A stretch of DNA of 64,000 nt from DASYTH01 sp035762905 (lineage in GTDB: Bacteria; Actinomycetota; Actinomycetes; Mycobacteriales; Pseudonocardiaceae): NCBI RefSeq assembly GCF_035762905.1, contig NZ_DASUCC010000041.1:98127-162126 (forward strand). Reading direction: 5' to 3'. Position 1 is the first letter of the stretch, and each line of letters opens with the position of its first letter. The notes below the pieces were generated by a model. The model did no database searches. It was given only the letters and a program-made list of their open reading frames with translations, and had not been told where the DNA came from. Positions 54,104-61,745 of this stretch are shown here, one piece after another. The translations under genes were made by a program, and so were the position numbers.

Positions 54104-54946
54104 ATGAAGACCCTGCGCCTCCTCACCGGCGCGGCGCTCGCCGCCTCCGCGCTCACCGTCCTCGGCACGACCGAGGCCAGCGCCGCGCCCGCCTTCCAGC
54201 TCCCGTTCCCCTGCGGCCAGACCTGGAGCGGCCAGACCAGAACCAACCACAGCCCGGCCAACGCGGTCGACCTCAACCGGACCAACGACGACGGCGACCC
54301 GGTGGCCGCCGCCGCGGCCGGCCGGGTGTCCCGGGTGGACAACGAGGGTGCCGACAGCTACGGCCGGTGGATCGAGCTGGACCACGGCAGCGGCTGGACC
54401 ACCCGCTACGCCCACCTGTCCGCCCAGCGGGTCGCGGTGGGCGACCGGGTCAGCCCCGGGCAGCTGATCGGCAACGTCGGCACCACCGGCGGGTCCAGCG
54501 GCCCGCACCTGCATTTCGAGGAGCGGCAGAACGGCGCCGCCGTGCGGATCTCGGTGAACGGCGCGCAGATCCTCTACTGGGGCACCCGGAACTACACCAG
54601 CGCCAACACCTGCGCGGCGAACAACTCGCACACCCCACGAGAGGTGTGCGGCGCCGGCTACCAGGTGATCGACTTCGCCGGGCTCGGCCAGGCCGGCACG
54701 GTCTACCTGCTCTACAACGCCGGCACCGGCAACAACTGCGTGGCCACGATCAAGTCGACGTCGATCGGCACGGCCTCGGCCACCTCGGCCTTCCTCGAGG
54801 TGCAGGGCGCGGCGCGGGCCACGGACTCCGGCTCGTTCGCCTACTACGCCGGCCCGGTCCGCCGCGCGGCACCCGGGGCGTGCGTGCGGTGGGGCGGCTC
54901 GGTCGGGTCGGCGTCCTACACCAGCCCGTTCAAGCACTGCGGTTGA
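54104..54946 (+). CDS. Secreted M23 peptidase with SapA-like C-terminal domain
   Basis: 280 residues: signal (LLTGAALAASALTVLG, cut ASA-AP), LytM/M23 peptidase domain (about 30-160) with His49 and Asp56 in NHSPANAVDLN and the HLHFEE motif near residue 137, and a C-terminal 115-residue domain (CGAGYQVIDFAGLGQAG, TVYLLYNAGTGNNCVATIKS, CVRWGGSVGSASY) that resembles the spore-associated protein A type. It would cleave peptidoglycan cross-links. No c-di-AMP riboswitch is visible in the short 5' region. The stop falls inside a 17-bp tandem repeat. Confidence 0.87.
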   Translation: MKTLRLLTGAALAASALTVLGTTEASAAPAFQLPFPCGQTWSGQTRTNHSPANAVDLNRTNDDGDPVAAAAAGRVSRVDNEGADSYGRWIELDHGSGWTTRYAHLSAQRVAVGDRVSPGQLIGNVGTTGGSSGPHLHFEERQNGAAVRISVNGAQILYWGTRNYTSANTCAANNSHTPREVCGAGYQVIDFAGLGQAGTVYLLYNAGTGNNCVATIKSTSIGTASATSAFLEVQGAARATDSGSFAYYAGPVRRAAPGACVRWGGSVGSASYTSPFKHCG

Positions 54947-55006
54947 TCAGGTACCGCGGTTGATCAGGTACCGCGGTTGATCTGGCGTTGCGGTTGATCA
55001 GGGGCT
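54939..55006. repeat. 17-bp tandem repeat, four units, across two stop codons
   Basis: Units 54939-54955 and 54956-54972 are identical (GCGGTTGATCAGGTACC); 54973-54989 and 54990-55006 share GCGGTTGATC and then diverge. The contained TGATCA is a stop codon on both strands. The first unit supplies the stop of the M23 gene (54944-54946) and the last the stop of the convergent LuxR gene (54998-55000). Confidence 0.8.
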
Positions 55007-57328
55007 GGGTGGCTCGGCGAGCATTGTGCGGAGTTGGGCGAGCAGGTCGCGTCGGTTGGCCGCGCCGAGGCGTTGGCGCATCCGGGCGACGTGGTGTTCG
55101 ACGGTCTTGGCCGAGATGTAGAGCCGGTCGCCGACCTCCCGGTAGGTGAGGCCGTCCAGCACCAGGCGGGCGACCTGGCGTTCCCGTTCGCTGATCCGGG
55201 CCGGGCCGGGCTCGTCCGGCGCGGGCACCGGGCCGGCGCCGGACAGCGACCGGGCGCAGTCCATCAGCGCGACCATCGCCCGGCGGTCCGGCGTGCGGAT
55301 CGCCGCCTGGCCGGCCAGCCGGGCGGCATCCCAGCGCAGCCCGGCGGCGTGCAGGTCGCGGGCCACCGGCTCGATGGCGGCCGGATCGATCGTGCCGCCG
55401 AGCACGTCCAGCCAGCAGCGCGCGGCGGCGGCGAGCAGCGTGTGCTGCCGGCCGTGCCCGGCGTGCCGGGCCAGCACCGCGGCCTGCTCCTGCGCAAGGG
55501 CCGGCCGCTCGGCCACGATCGCGGCGTGCAGCCGGCTCCAGGCCAGGCCGGCCGCCCACAGCGGCGGATCGTCCAGTGCGTCCAGCAGCATCCGGGCGGT
55601 GGCCAGGTGTCCGGCCAGCCGGTCCTCCTCGCCCATCCGGGCCGCGGCGATCGCCAGCTCACCGAGCGGAAGCAGGGTGAACAGGTCCACCGGATGGCGG
55701 ATCGCGGCGTCCCCGGCCCGGGCCCACACCCGGCGCAGCGCCTCCAGGTCGCTGGCCCGCCGGGCCAGGCCGACCTCGAGCGCGACCGCGAACAGCCAGT
55801 CGCGCGGCGGCAGCGGGGCGCCGGCCGTGCGGGCCGCGCCGGCATCGCGCAGCCGCTGCCTGGTCGCGTCCAGGTCCCCGCGGATCAGGCTCACCCAGGC
55901 GTAGAGCAACCGGTGCCGCACGGCGAACGGCAGGCCGCCCATCCCGGATCGCACCGCGCGCTGCAGCACCGACTCGGCCACGGCCAGTTCGCCGGCATGC
56001 AGCGCGACCACGGCGGCCAGCGCCGCGGGGGAGTCGGGCAGCAGCACGGCCGCCTCGGCCGGTTCGAGCAGTGAGGACGCCCGGACCAGGTCGGCCAGCG
56101 CGCTCGCCGGCCGGCCGGTCACCGAGGCGTGCACGCCGCGGGCCATCAGCTCGGCCGCCCCGGACAGCAGCGTCGGCGGGCCGTCCGGCGGGGACCCGCC
56201 GAGCAGCGCCCCGGCCGCGTCCGGCGCGCCGGTGCCGATCAGGCCGATGGCCGCGAACGCGTTCGACAGGCCGGTCGCCGACCAGCGGAACAGCTCGGCG
56301 CTGCTGCCGAGCTGGCCACGGTGGGCGAGTGCGGCGGCGGCCACCCGGGCCGCCTCCCGGGCGGTCTCGCCGTGGCCGGCCCGGTCCGGTCCGGCCAGCA
56401 CCTGGTCGGCCACCCGCAGCGCGGTGTCCAGATCACCGGCCAGCGCCACCCGCTCCGCCCAGGCCGGGCCGCGGGAGCGCTGGGCCTCGGCCAGCCGGGC
56501 CCGCACGGCGGTGCGCCGGTCCACCGGCACCAGGGTGCGGATGGCCAGCCGCACGACCGGGACCGGCCGGCCGCTCCGGTCGATCAGCCCGGTGGCCCGG
56601 GCCGCCCCGGCCACCTCGCCGACCCCGTCCGGGTCACAGCCGAGCAGGTCGCCGAGCAGTTCGACGTGCGGCGCGGGGCCGGACAGGTCGGCGGCGATCA
56701 GGAAGTCGAGCACCCCGGTGGCCAGGCCGTCGAGCTGCGGGCCCAGCTCGGTGATCGCCGCCGCCGGCACCTCCAGCGGGTCGTCATGGCCGGCCGCGGC
56801 GATGGCCCTGGCCAGCCGGTCCACCAGCGCCGGCACCCCGCCGGTCTGGGCCAGCACGAACTCGTCCAGCCCCGGCCGGTCGGCCAGGCCGACCGCGGCC
56901 AGGTGCGCGGCGATCTGCTCCCGGTCGAACGGCCGCAGCGCCGCGGTGCCGTCCAGCGCGCCGGCCAGTTCGCGCAGCGCCGTGGAGTTGGGCCACGGCC
57001 GGGCCGCGACGATCAGCCGGGCCTGCCCGGTCCGGGCCACGCCGTGGATGTGCCGCAGCGCCGCCGGGTCCAGCCGGTGCGCGTCGTCCACCAGCAGCGC
57101 GATCCGGGCCGGGTCGGCCGCGGGGTCGAGTGCCTCGGACACCCCGCCCACCCGGACCCCGGCGTCCCGGTAGATCGCGGCCAGTTCGCCGAGCACGGCG
57201 GTCTTGCCGTAGCCGCCGGGCGCGAGGACGCCGGCCCGGATCGGGGCGCCGGGGTCGGCGGCGACGGTCTCGGCCAGCTGGCGGGCGCGCGCGTCCGGCA
57301 CCGGGTTCGGCGCGGTTCGGGTGGTCAA
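54998..57328 (-). CDS. Large LuxR-type ATPase regulator (IniR-like position)
   Basis: 776 residues: P-loop with Gly-Tyr-Gly-Lys-Thr in LAPGGYGKTAVLGE (Lys42) and Walker B LLVDDAH, a helical TPR-like middle (about 300-690), and a C-terminal LuxR HTH (ISERERQVARLVLDGLTYRE, YISAKTVEHHVARM; about 710-770). This is the LAL/MalT type of regulator that responds to a ligand. In M. tuberculosis the similar IniR (Rv0339c) lies beside iniB-iniA-iniC; the same order here suggests it controls this locus, perhaps in response to a carbohydrate. Divergent-operon architecture with the Hsp70-like gene 42 bp upstream on the same strand. Confidence 0.85.
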   Translation of the reverse strand: MTTRTAPNPVPDARARQLAETVAADPGAPIRAGVLAPGGYGKTAVLGELAAIYRDAGVRVGGVSEALDPAADPARIALLVDDAHRLDPAALRHIHGVARTGQARLIVAARPWPNSTALRELAGALDGTAALRPFDREQIAAHLAAVGLADRPGLDEFVLAQTGGVPALVDRLARAIAAAGHDDPLEVPAAAITELGPQLDGLATGVLDFLIAADLSGPAPHVELLGDLLGCDPDGVGEVAGAARATGLIDRSGRPVPVVRLAIRTLVPVDRRTAVRARLAEAQRSRGPAWAERVALAGDLDTALRVADQVLAGPDRAGHGETAREAARVAAAALAHRGQLGSSAELFRWSATGLSNAFAAIGLIGTGAPDAAGALLGGSPPDGPPTLLSGAAELMARGVHASVTGRPASALADLVRASSLLEPAEAAVLLPDSPAALAAVVALHAGELAVAESVLQRAVRSGMGGLPFAVRHRLLYAWVSLIRGDLDATRQRLRDAGAARTAGAPLPPRDWLFAVALEVGLARRASDLEALRRVWARAGDAAIRHPVDLFTLLPLGELAIAAARMGEEDRLAGHLATARMLLDALDDPPLWAAGLAWSRLHAAIVAERPALAQEQAAVLARHAGHGRQHTLLAAAARCWLDVLGGTIDPAAIEPVARDLHAAGLRWDAARLAGQAAIRTPDRRAMVALMDCARSLSGAGPVPAPDEPGPARISERERQVARLVLDGLTYREVGDRLYISAKTVEHHVARMRQRLGAANRRDLLAQLRTMLAEPPSP

Positions 57329-57370
57329 CGGCGATCCTCCGCGGGTCGGGTGCGGCTGGCGGGCCTCGCG

Positions 57371-58612
57371 TCAACCCGCTCTTCGCCGGGACCGGCCGGC
57401 CGCGTACCGGCGCCGCACCCGGCGCCGCGGAAGGTCGAGCGGCGCCACCGCCACCGGCGGGCGGGGCGGCTGGGTGGGGGCGTCCGGGTCCAGCGGGCCG
57501 GCCTCCTCGCGCTGCTCCGGCACCCGTACCTGCTCCACCGGCGGGTCGGCCCGGGTGAGCCGGCGCCAGCCGGCCAGGGCCGCGCCGCGGGCCACCGCGG
57601 TCTCCGGCTCCGGATCCACGCTCACCTCGCCAGGTGCGGCCGCCCGCACCAGTTCGGCGACGGTCGGGACGCGGGCCGAGCCGCCGGTCAGGATCACCCG
57701 GCCGACCTCCCGGCCGGCCGCGCGCACGGTCTGCTGGAGCAGGTCGACACCGCGCTGGACCACCGGTCCGATCAGGCCGGCCAGCCGGGCGCGGGTGACC
57801 TGGACGCCGGCCGGACCGAACGGGGCGGTGGGGACGACCGTGTGGGGCTTGTCGGTCAGCTTCTCCTTGGCCACCCGGCAGGCCAGCCGCAGGTCGGCCA
57901 TTGCCGCGCGGACCGCGTCGTCGAACGGGTCGAGGTCGTCCGGGCGAACCCCGAGCTCGCTGAGCACGTGACCGGTGAGCAGGTCGTCGAACCGGCTCCC
58001 GCCCAGGTGCTCGGCCGGCTCGGCCCGGCTCAGCAGGGCGAATCCGTGTTGCCCGTATCGGGTGACGGCGCAGGCCAGGTCGTGCTCGCCCAGGTCGAAC
58101 ACGGCCAGCGCGTCGTCCTCGGCCGGCGGGTGCGCAGCGGCATGACACTCCGCGGCCGCCACCGGCTTGGGCAGCAGGAGAACCTCGGTCAGCCCGGCCT
58201 GGCGCAGCGCGCCGCCGAGCAGGCTGCGCCGGTGCGGACCCCAGCCAGCCGGATGGGTGACCACGACCGTGTCCGGCTCGGACCCCTCGGACTCGACCGC
58301 CCGGTCGGCCACCCAGGCGATCAGCGCGGCGGTCAGAATCTCCGCCGGACAGGGCCGCCCGGCCAGCAGCGGGGCCACCGGATCGCCGACCCGGCCGGCG
58401 AACCCGCGGGACACCCGTTCCGGCTCGTGCTCGGCCCGGATCACGGCGTCCCGCCCGACCAGCACGGTGTCGTCGTCGGTCAGGTAGAGCACGGACTCCA
58501 CCGAGGTGGTCTCCGCGTCCAGTTGCAGCACGACGGCGCCTTCGTCGTCGTGCCCCCGCAGTGCCGCGGTCGTGTGACCGCTGCCCACGTCAACGCCAAG
58601 GACGTACGGCAT
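57371..58612 (-). CDS. Hsp70-like actin-fold ATPase
   Basis: 413 residues. Only the nucleotide-binding half of an Hsp70 is present: GVDVGSGHTTAALRG (phosphate 1), AVFDLGEHDLACAV (degenerate phosphate 2) and ILTGGSARVPTVAELV (adenosine site). The substrate-binding domain of DnaK is absent; the C-terminus is an Arg/Pro-rich tail. Such truncated Hsp70-like proteins occur in actinobacteria next to regulators and envelope genes. It starts the transcript running left into the LuxR gene and diverges from iniB. Confidence 0.82.
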   Translation of the reverse strand: MPYVLGVDVGSGHTTAALRGHDDEGAVVLQLDAETTSVESVLYLTDDDTVLVGRDAVIRAEHEPERVSRGFAGRVGDPVAPLLAGRPCPAEILTAALIAWVADRAVESEGSEPDTVVVTHPAGWGPHRRSLLGGALRQAGLTEVLLLPKPVAAAECHAAAHPPAEDDALAVFDLGEHDLACAVTRYGQHGFALLSRAEPAEHLGGSRFDDLLTGHVLSELGVRPDDLDPFDDAVRAAMADLRLACRVAKEKLTDKPHTVVPTAPFGPAGVQVTRARLAGLIGPVVQRGVDLLQQTVRAAGREVGRVILTGGSARVPTVAELVRAAAPGEVSVDPEPETAVARGAALAGWRRLTRADPPVEQVRVPEQREEAGPLDPDAPTQPPRPPVAVAPLDLPRRRVRRRYAAGRSRRRAG

Positions 58613-58639
58613 GCCGGCGATTCCTCCGCGTTCGATCGG

Positions 58640-58744
58640 ACCCGTGAGTTGGTATCACCACGGGTGGCGAGCCAGGGAACCCCTAACCCCCTAATGAGTA
58701 ACTACCGAGGCCCTAATGGGTTACGCGGAATGACTAGGAGTCAT
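58640..58744. promoter_or_regulatory. Repeat-rich divergent promoter region of the ini-like locus
   Basis: Within the 206-bp gap between the Hsp70-like and iniB-like starts: an inverted repeat ACCCGTG (58640-58646) / CACGGGT (58659-58665); two direct repeats CCCTAATGAGTAAC (58689-58702) and CCCTAATGGGTTAC (58711-58724), 22 bp (two helical turns) apart; and a palindrome ATGACT-AGG-AGTCAT (58730-58744). The spacing and position, 75-180 bp from the iniB start, fit operators for a LuxR-type or other regulator. Confidence 0.55.
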
Positions 58745-58818
58745 CCCCGATGCGGCTCATTGCCCGGTCGCCCTAGCGTTCCGCCCAGCCAACCGACCGA
58801 TCGTCCGAGGAGCTTCCG

Positions 58819-59823
58819 TTGACCGCCGAACCGACGCTGCACGACTTCGTGATCAAGCTGCTGTCCGACCCGTCGTGCCGCCAGGTGTTCGACCTTGACC
58901 CGGTGGGCGCGCTGTGCGACGCCGGCCTGCCCGACGTCACCCCCGAAGACGTCATGGACGCCATCCCGCTGGTGCTCGACCTCGCGTCCGCCACCACCGA
59001 GGGGATTTCCGTCGACGGCGGGCTCACCGCCAACCTGTCCGGCGTCTCCGGTGCCGGTGCGCTCAGCTCGCCGGTCGGTTCCGGCACGTTCGGCTTCGTC
59101 GCCGGCCCTCGGGAGGCCGCGTTCGCCGCCACGTTCGACACCGCGCCGGCCGACGGCCAGATCTCCTACGCCGCCACCACGGGCGAACCGTCCGCCGCGT
59201 TGAGCTTCGGCCTGGACGGCGGCGGGTTCGACCCCGACGCGCTCGGCCGCGGCGGCGACGCGGTCACCGGCACGGTGGCCGGCTATGCCGGCGGCGGCAT
59301 GGACACGCTCAACGGCTACCTGACCGACGGCGCCGGCGGCCTGACCGACGCCGTGACCATGGGCACCGGCATGGTGGGCGGGCTGGCCAGCAGCGCCGGT
59401 CAGCTGTTCGACCAGGCCAACCTCCCGGTCGCCGGCGACCTGCCCGGCACCCTCCCCGGCGCGCTCCCGGAGCTGCCGACCGACCTGCCGGCGGGGCTTC
59501 CCGGCATCCCCGGAGTTCCCGGCATCCCGGGCGTCGGGCACGGGCTGCCCGGCCTCGGCGACCTGGGGCTGAACCTGCCGGACCTGCCGATCGACCTGCC
59601 GCAGCTCCCGGTCGACCTGCCCGACCTGCCGGTCGACCTGCCGGTCCTTCCGGAGCACCCGGCCGCGCCCCCGGTACCGGATGCGCCGGACGCCCCCGGG
59701 CTGCCCCTCCTGCCCGGTGTCGTGCAGGACACCGTCGGCACGGTCGGCGGACTCACCTCCGGCGTTCCGATCGTGGGTGATCTGCTCGGAGGTGTGGACA
59801 ACCACCTGCCGTTCGGGCATTGA
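58819..59823 (+). CDS. iniB: IniB-like protein
   Basis: 334 residues. The N-terminal 50 (LHDFVIKLLSDPSCRQVF, then LCDAGLPDVTPEDVMDAIPL) match the conserved N-terminal domain of mycobacterial IniB as I remember it. The middle is Gly/Ala-rich, as in IniB, and the last 120 residues are Pro/Leu repeats (LPDLPVDLPDLPVDLP), a low-complexity chain probably exposed at the envelope. No signal peptide is seen. Start is TTG 58819, preceded by GAGGAGC; no ATG or GTG fits. Upstream of the dynamin pair, with a hairpin between. Confidence 0.82.
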   Translation: MTAEPTLHDFVIKLLSDPSCRQVFDLDPVGALCDAGLPDVTPEDVMDAIPLVLDLASATTEGISVDGGLTANLSGVSGAGALSSPVGSGTFGFVAGPREAAFAATFDTAPADGQISYAATTGEPSAALSFGLDGGGFDPDALGRGGDAVTGTVAGYAGGGMDTLNGYLTDGAGGLTDAVTMGTGMVGGLASSAGQLFDQANLPVAGDLPGTLPGALPELPTDLPAGLPGIPGVPGIPGVGHGLPGLGDLGLNLPDLPIDLPQLPVDLPDLPVDLPVLPEHPAAPPVPDAPDAPGLPLLPGVVQDTVGTVGGLTSGVPIVGDLLGGVDNHLPFGH

Positions 59824-59837
59824 GCATCGCCCGCCTC

Positions 59838-59863
59838 GGGGGCGGCCCGACCGGGCCGCCCCC
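59838..59863 (+). terminator. GC-rich hairpin between iniB and iniA
   Basis: GGGGGCGGCCC (59838-59848), loop GACC, GGGCCGCCCCC (59853-59863): a perfect 11-bp stem, extendable by C-G to 12. It begins 14 bp after the iniB stop, with no U-tract, and would attenuate or terminate read-through into iniA. Because the reading frame of iniA is open through it, its presence argues for the downstream start at 59904. Confidence 0.6.
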
Positions 59864-59903
59864 GGCTTTCGTGCACACAGAGTTACCAGGCACACTCAGC
59901 CGG

Positions 59904-61745
59904 GTGACAGCAGTGTCGTGGTTGGACGTTCTAGATGCCACGATCGGTGCATGCACTGCGGGACAGCGGCATGACCTCGCCGATCGGCTGCGCCGCAAGC
60001 GCGGCCAACTGCTCGATTCGACCCTGCGGGTGCCCGTGGTCGGCGAGCAGAACCAGGGTAAGAGCCAGCTGGTCAACGCGCTGATCAATGCCCCGATCTG
60101 CGCCGTGGGGGACCACGTCACCACCCCGGCGCCGATCGTGATCTCGCACGCCGACGCGCCGGTGGCCACCCTGGTCAGGGAACCGGCCGGGGCCGAGCCG
60201 AGGCGCGAGCCCATCCCGGTCGAGGAGGTCGCCGAGCAGCTCGCCGCCCGGGCGCCCGCGCCGGCGTCCGGCCGCGGCGAGCTGCTGCACACCGAGGTCG
60301 GCCTTCCGCGCAAGCTGCTCGCCAGCGGGCTGGTCCTGGTGGACACCCCGGCGGTGGACGACTTCGACTCGATCCGGTCGGCCAGCATGTTCAGCGCGGT
60401 CGCCCAGGCCGACGCGGTGCTGGTGGCGTCCGCGGCGACCAGGGAGCTGGCCGCGACCGAGCTCGCCCTGATCGACCGGCTCACCCGGATGTGCCCGACC
60501 GTCGCCGTGGTGCTCACCAAGATCGACATTGCGCCGCGCTGGCGTCGGGTGGCCGAGCGCAACCGCAGCCGGCTGGCCGCCGCCGGCATCCAGGCCAAGG
60601 TCATCCCGGTGTCCGCCGTGCTCCGGCAGACCGCGGCCAAGTCCGGCGACGAGGCGCTCAACGCCGAGTCCGGGTTCGGTGAGCTGCTCTCCTACCTGCA
60701 ACACGACGTGCTCGGCCAGCCGGACGTGCTGGCCAGGCGGTCGGTCGCGGTGCTGTCCAGCCTGGCCGTTCGCCAGCTGCTGGTTCCGCTGCACCAGACC
60801 GTGGCCGGCACCCCGGCGACCGGCCCGTCCGAGTCGGTGGTCAAGTGGCAGACCGCCCAGCGGCAGATCGACCAGCTGCGCAAGGACGCCACCGCCTGGC
60901 AGACCGCGCTCGCCGACGACATGGCCGACCTGTCCAGCGACATCGAGTTCGATCTGCGTGACCGCACCCGGCGGATCCTGCGCGAGATGGACAAGTACTT
61001 CGACGAGGCCGACCCGGAACGGGACTGGGACGCGTTCGCCGAGTGGCTCGACGAGAACCTGGCCGAGGCCGCCGACACCAACTTCGCCTGGCTGGTCGAA
61101 CGGTTCGACTGGATCGTCCGCCGGGTTCAGCGGGACCTGGAGCAGTACCGGGACGAGGTGCTGCCCCGCTCGGTGCTGGAGATCGACGACCGGCTGCTCG
61201 ACGAGGCGCGCGACATGGACCGGCCGCGGATCGAGCGGTTCACGTTGAGCCAGAAGCTGTTCGTCGGCCTGCGCGGGTCCTACGGCGGCGTGCTGATGTT
61301 CGGCCTGGCGACCAGCCTGGCCGGCTGGCCGCTGATCAACGCGGTGTCCCTCGGTGCCGGCGCGCTGTTCGCCGCCAAGACCATCTACGACGAGAGCGGC
61401 GTGCAGCTGCGCCGCCGCCAGGCCACCGCGAAGTCCGCCGCCCAGCGGCACATCGACGACTTCTTCCTCTCCTACGGCAAGGACGCCAAGGACATCGTCC
61501 GGCAGCTGCAGCGGCGGCTGCGGGACCACCTGACCGGCACGGCCGAGGAACTGCGGATGGAGATCATCCAGGAGGCCCAGTCGGCCAAGCAGGAGGCCGA
61601 GCTGGACGCCGCCGAGCAGCAGCGGCGCACCGCCGATGCCCGGACCGGGATCGAGCGGCTCACCGCGCTGCACAACCGGATCGTGGCGCTCGCGCCGGCC
61701 GGCGTGGCGCTGGCCGGCCCGCGGCGGCGGAGCATCGCCGGATGA
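59904..61745 (+). CDS. iniA: Dynamin-like GTPase IniA
   Basis: 613 residues. GTPase motifs: G1 VVGEQNQGKSQLVNAL (Lys53), G3 LVDTPAVDDF, G4 LTKIDIAPRW. Downstream comes the family-typical LRGSYGGVLMFGLATSLAGW membrane-associated paddle with a long helical stalk. IniA (Rv0342) of mycobacteria has the same order and forms membrane-remodelling, drug-tolerance-linked dynamin. Start: GTG 59904 (TAVSWLDVLDATIG); the frame opens at 59820 but that would code through a hairpin, and an N-terminus beginning at 59904 fits better. The stop overlaps iniC by 4 nt (ATGA). Confidence 0.92.
   Translation: MTAVSWLDVLDATIGACTAGQRHDLADRLRRKRGQLLDSTLRVPVVGEQNQGKSQLVNALINAPICAVGDHVTTPAPIVISHADAPVATLVREPAGAEPRREPIPVEEVAEQLAARAPAPASGRGELLHTEVGLPRKLLASGLVLVDTPAVDDFDSIRSASMFSAVAQADAVLVASAATRELAATELALIDRLTRMCPTVAVVLTKIDIAPRWRRVAERNRSRLAAAGIQAKVIPVSAVLRQTAAKSGDEALNAESGFGELLSYLQHDVLGQPDVLARRSVAVLSSLAVRQLLVPLHQTVAGTPATGPSESVVKWQTAQRQIDQLRKDATAWQTALADDMADLSSDIEFDLRDRTRRILREMDKYFDEADPERDWDAFAEWLDENLAEAADTNFAWLVERFDWIVRRVQRDLEQYRDEVLPRSVLEIDDRLLDEARDMDRPRIERFTLSQKLFVGLRGSYGGVLMFGLATSLAGWPLINAVSLGAGALFAAKTIYDESGVQLRRRQATAKSAAQRHIDDFFLSYGKDAKDIVRQLQRRLRDHLTGTAEELRMEIIQEAQSAKQEAELDAAEQQRRTADARTGIERLTALHNRIVALAPAGVALAGPRRRSIAG

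Noticed and set aside
54939..55006. 17-bp repeats considered as an attachment site or CRISPR
   Set aside because: Too short, no spacers, no integrase or tRNA nearby.
59820..59903. Earlier TTG start for iniA at 59820
   Set aside because: The added 28 residues are Gly/Pro-rich read-through of a strong hairpin, and the start would overlap the iniB stop without a ribosome site; GTG 59904 fits better.
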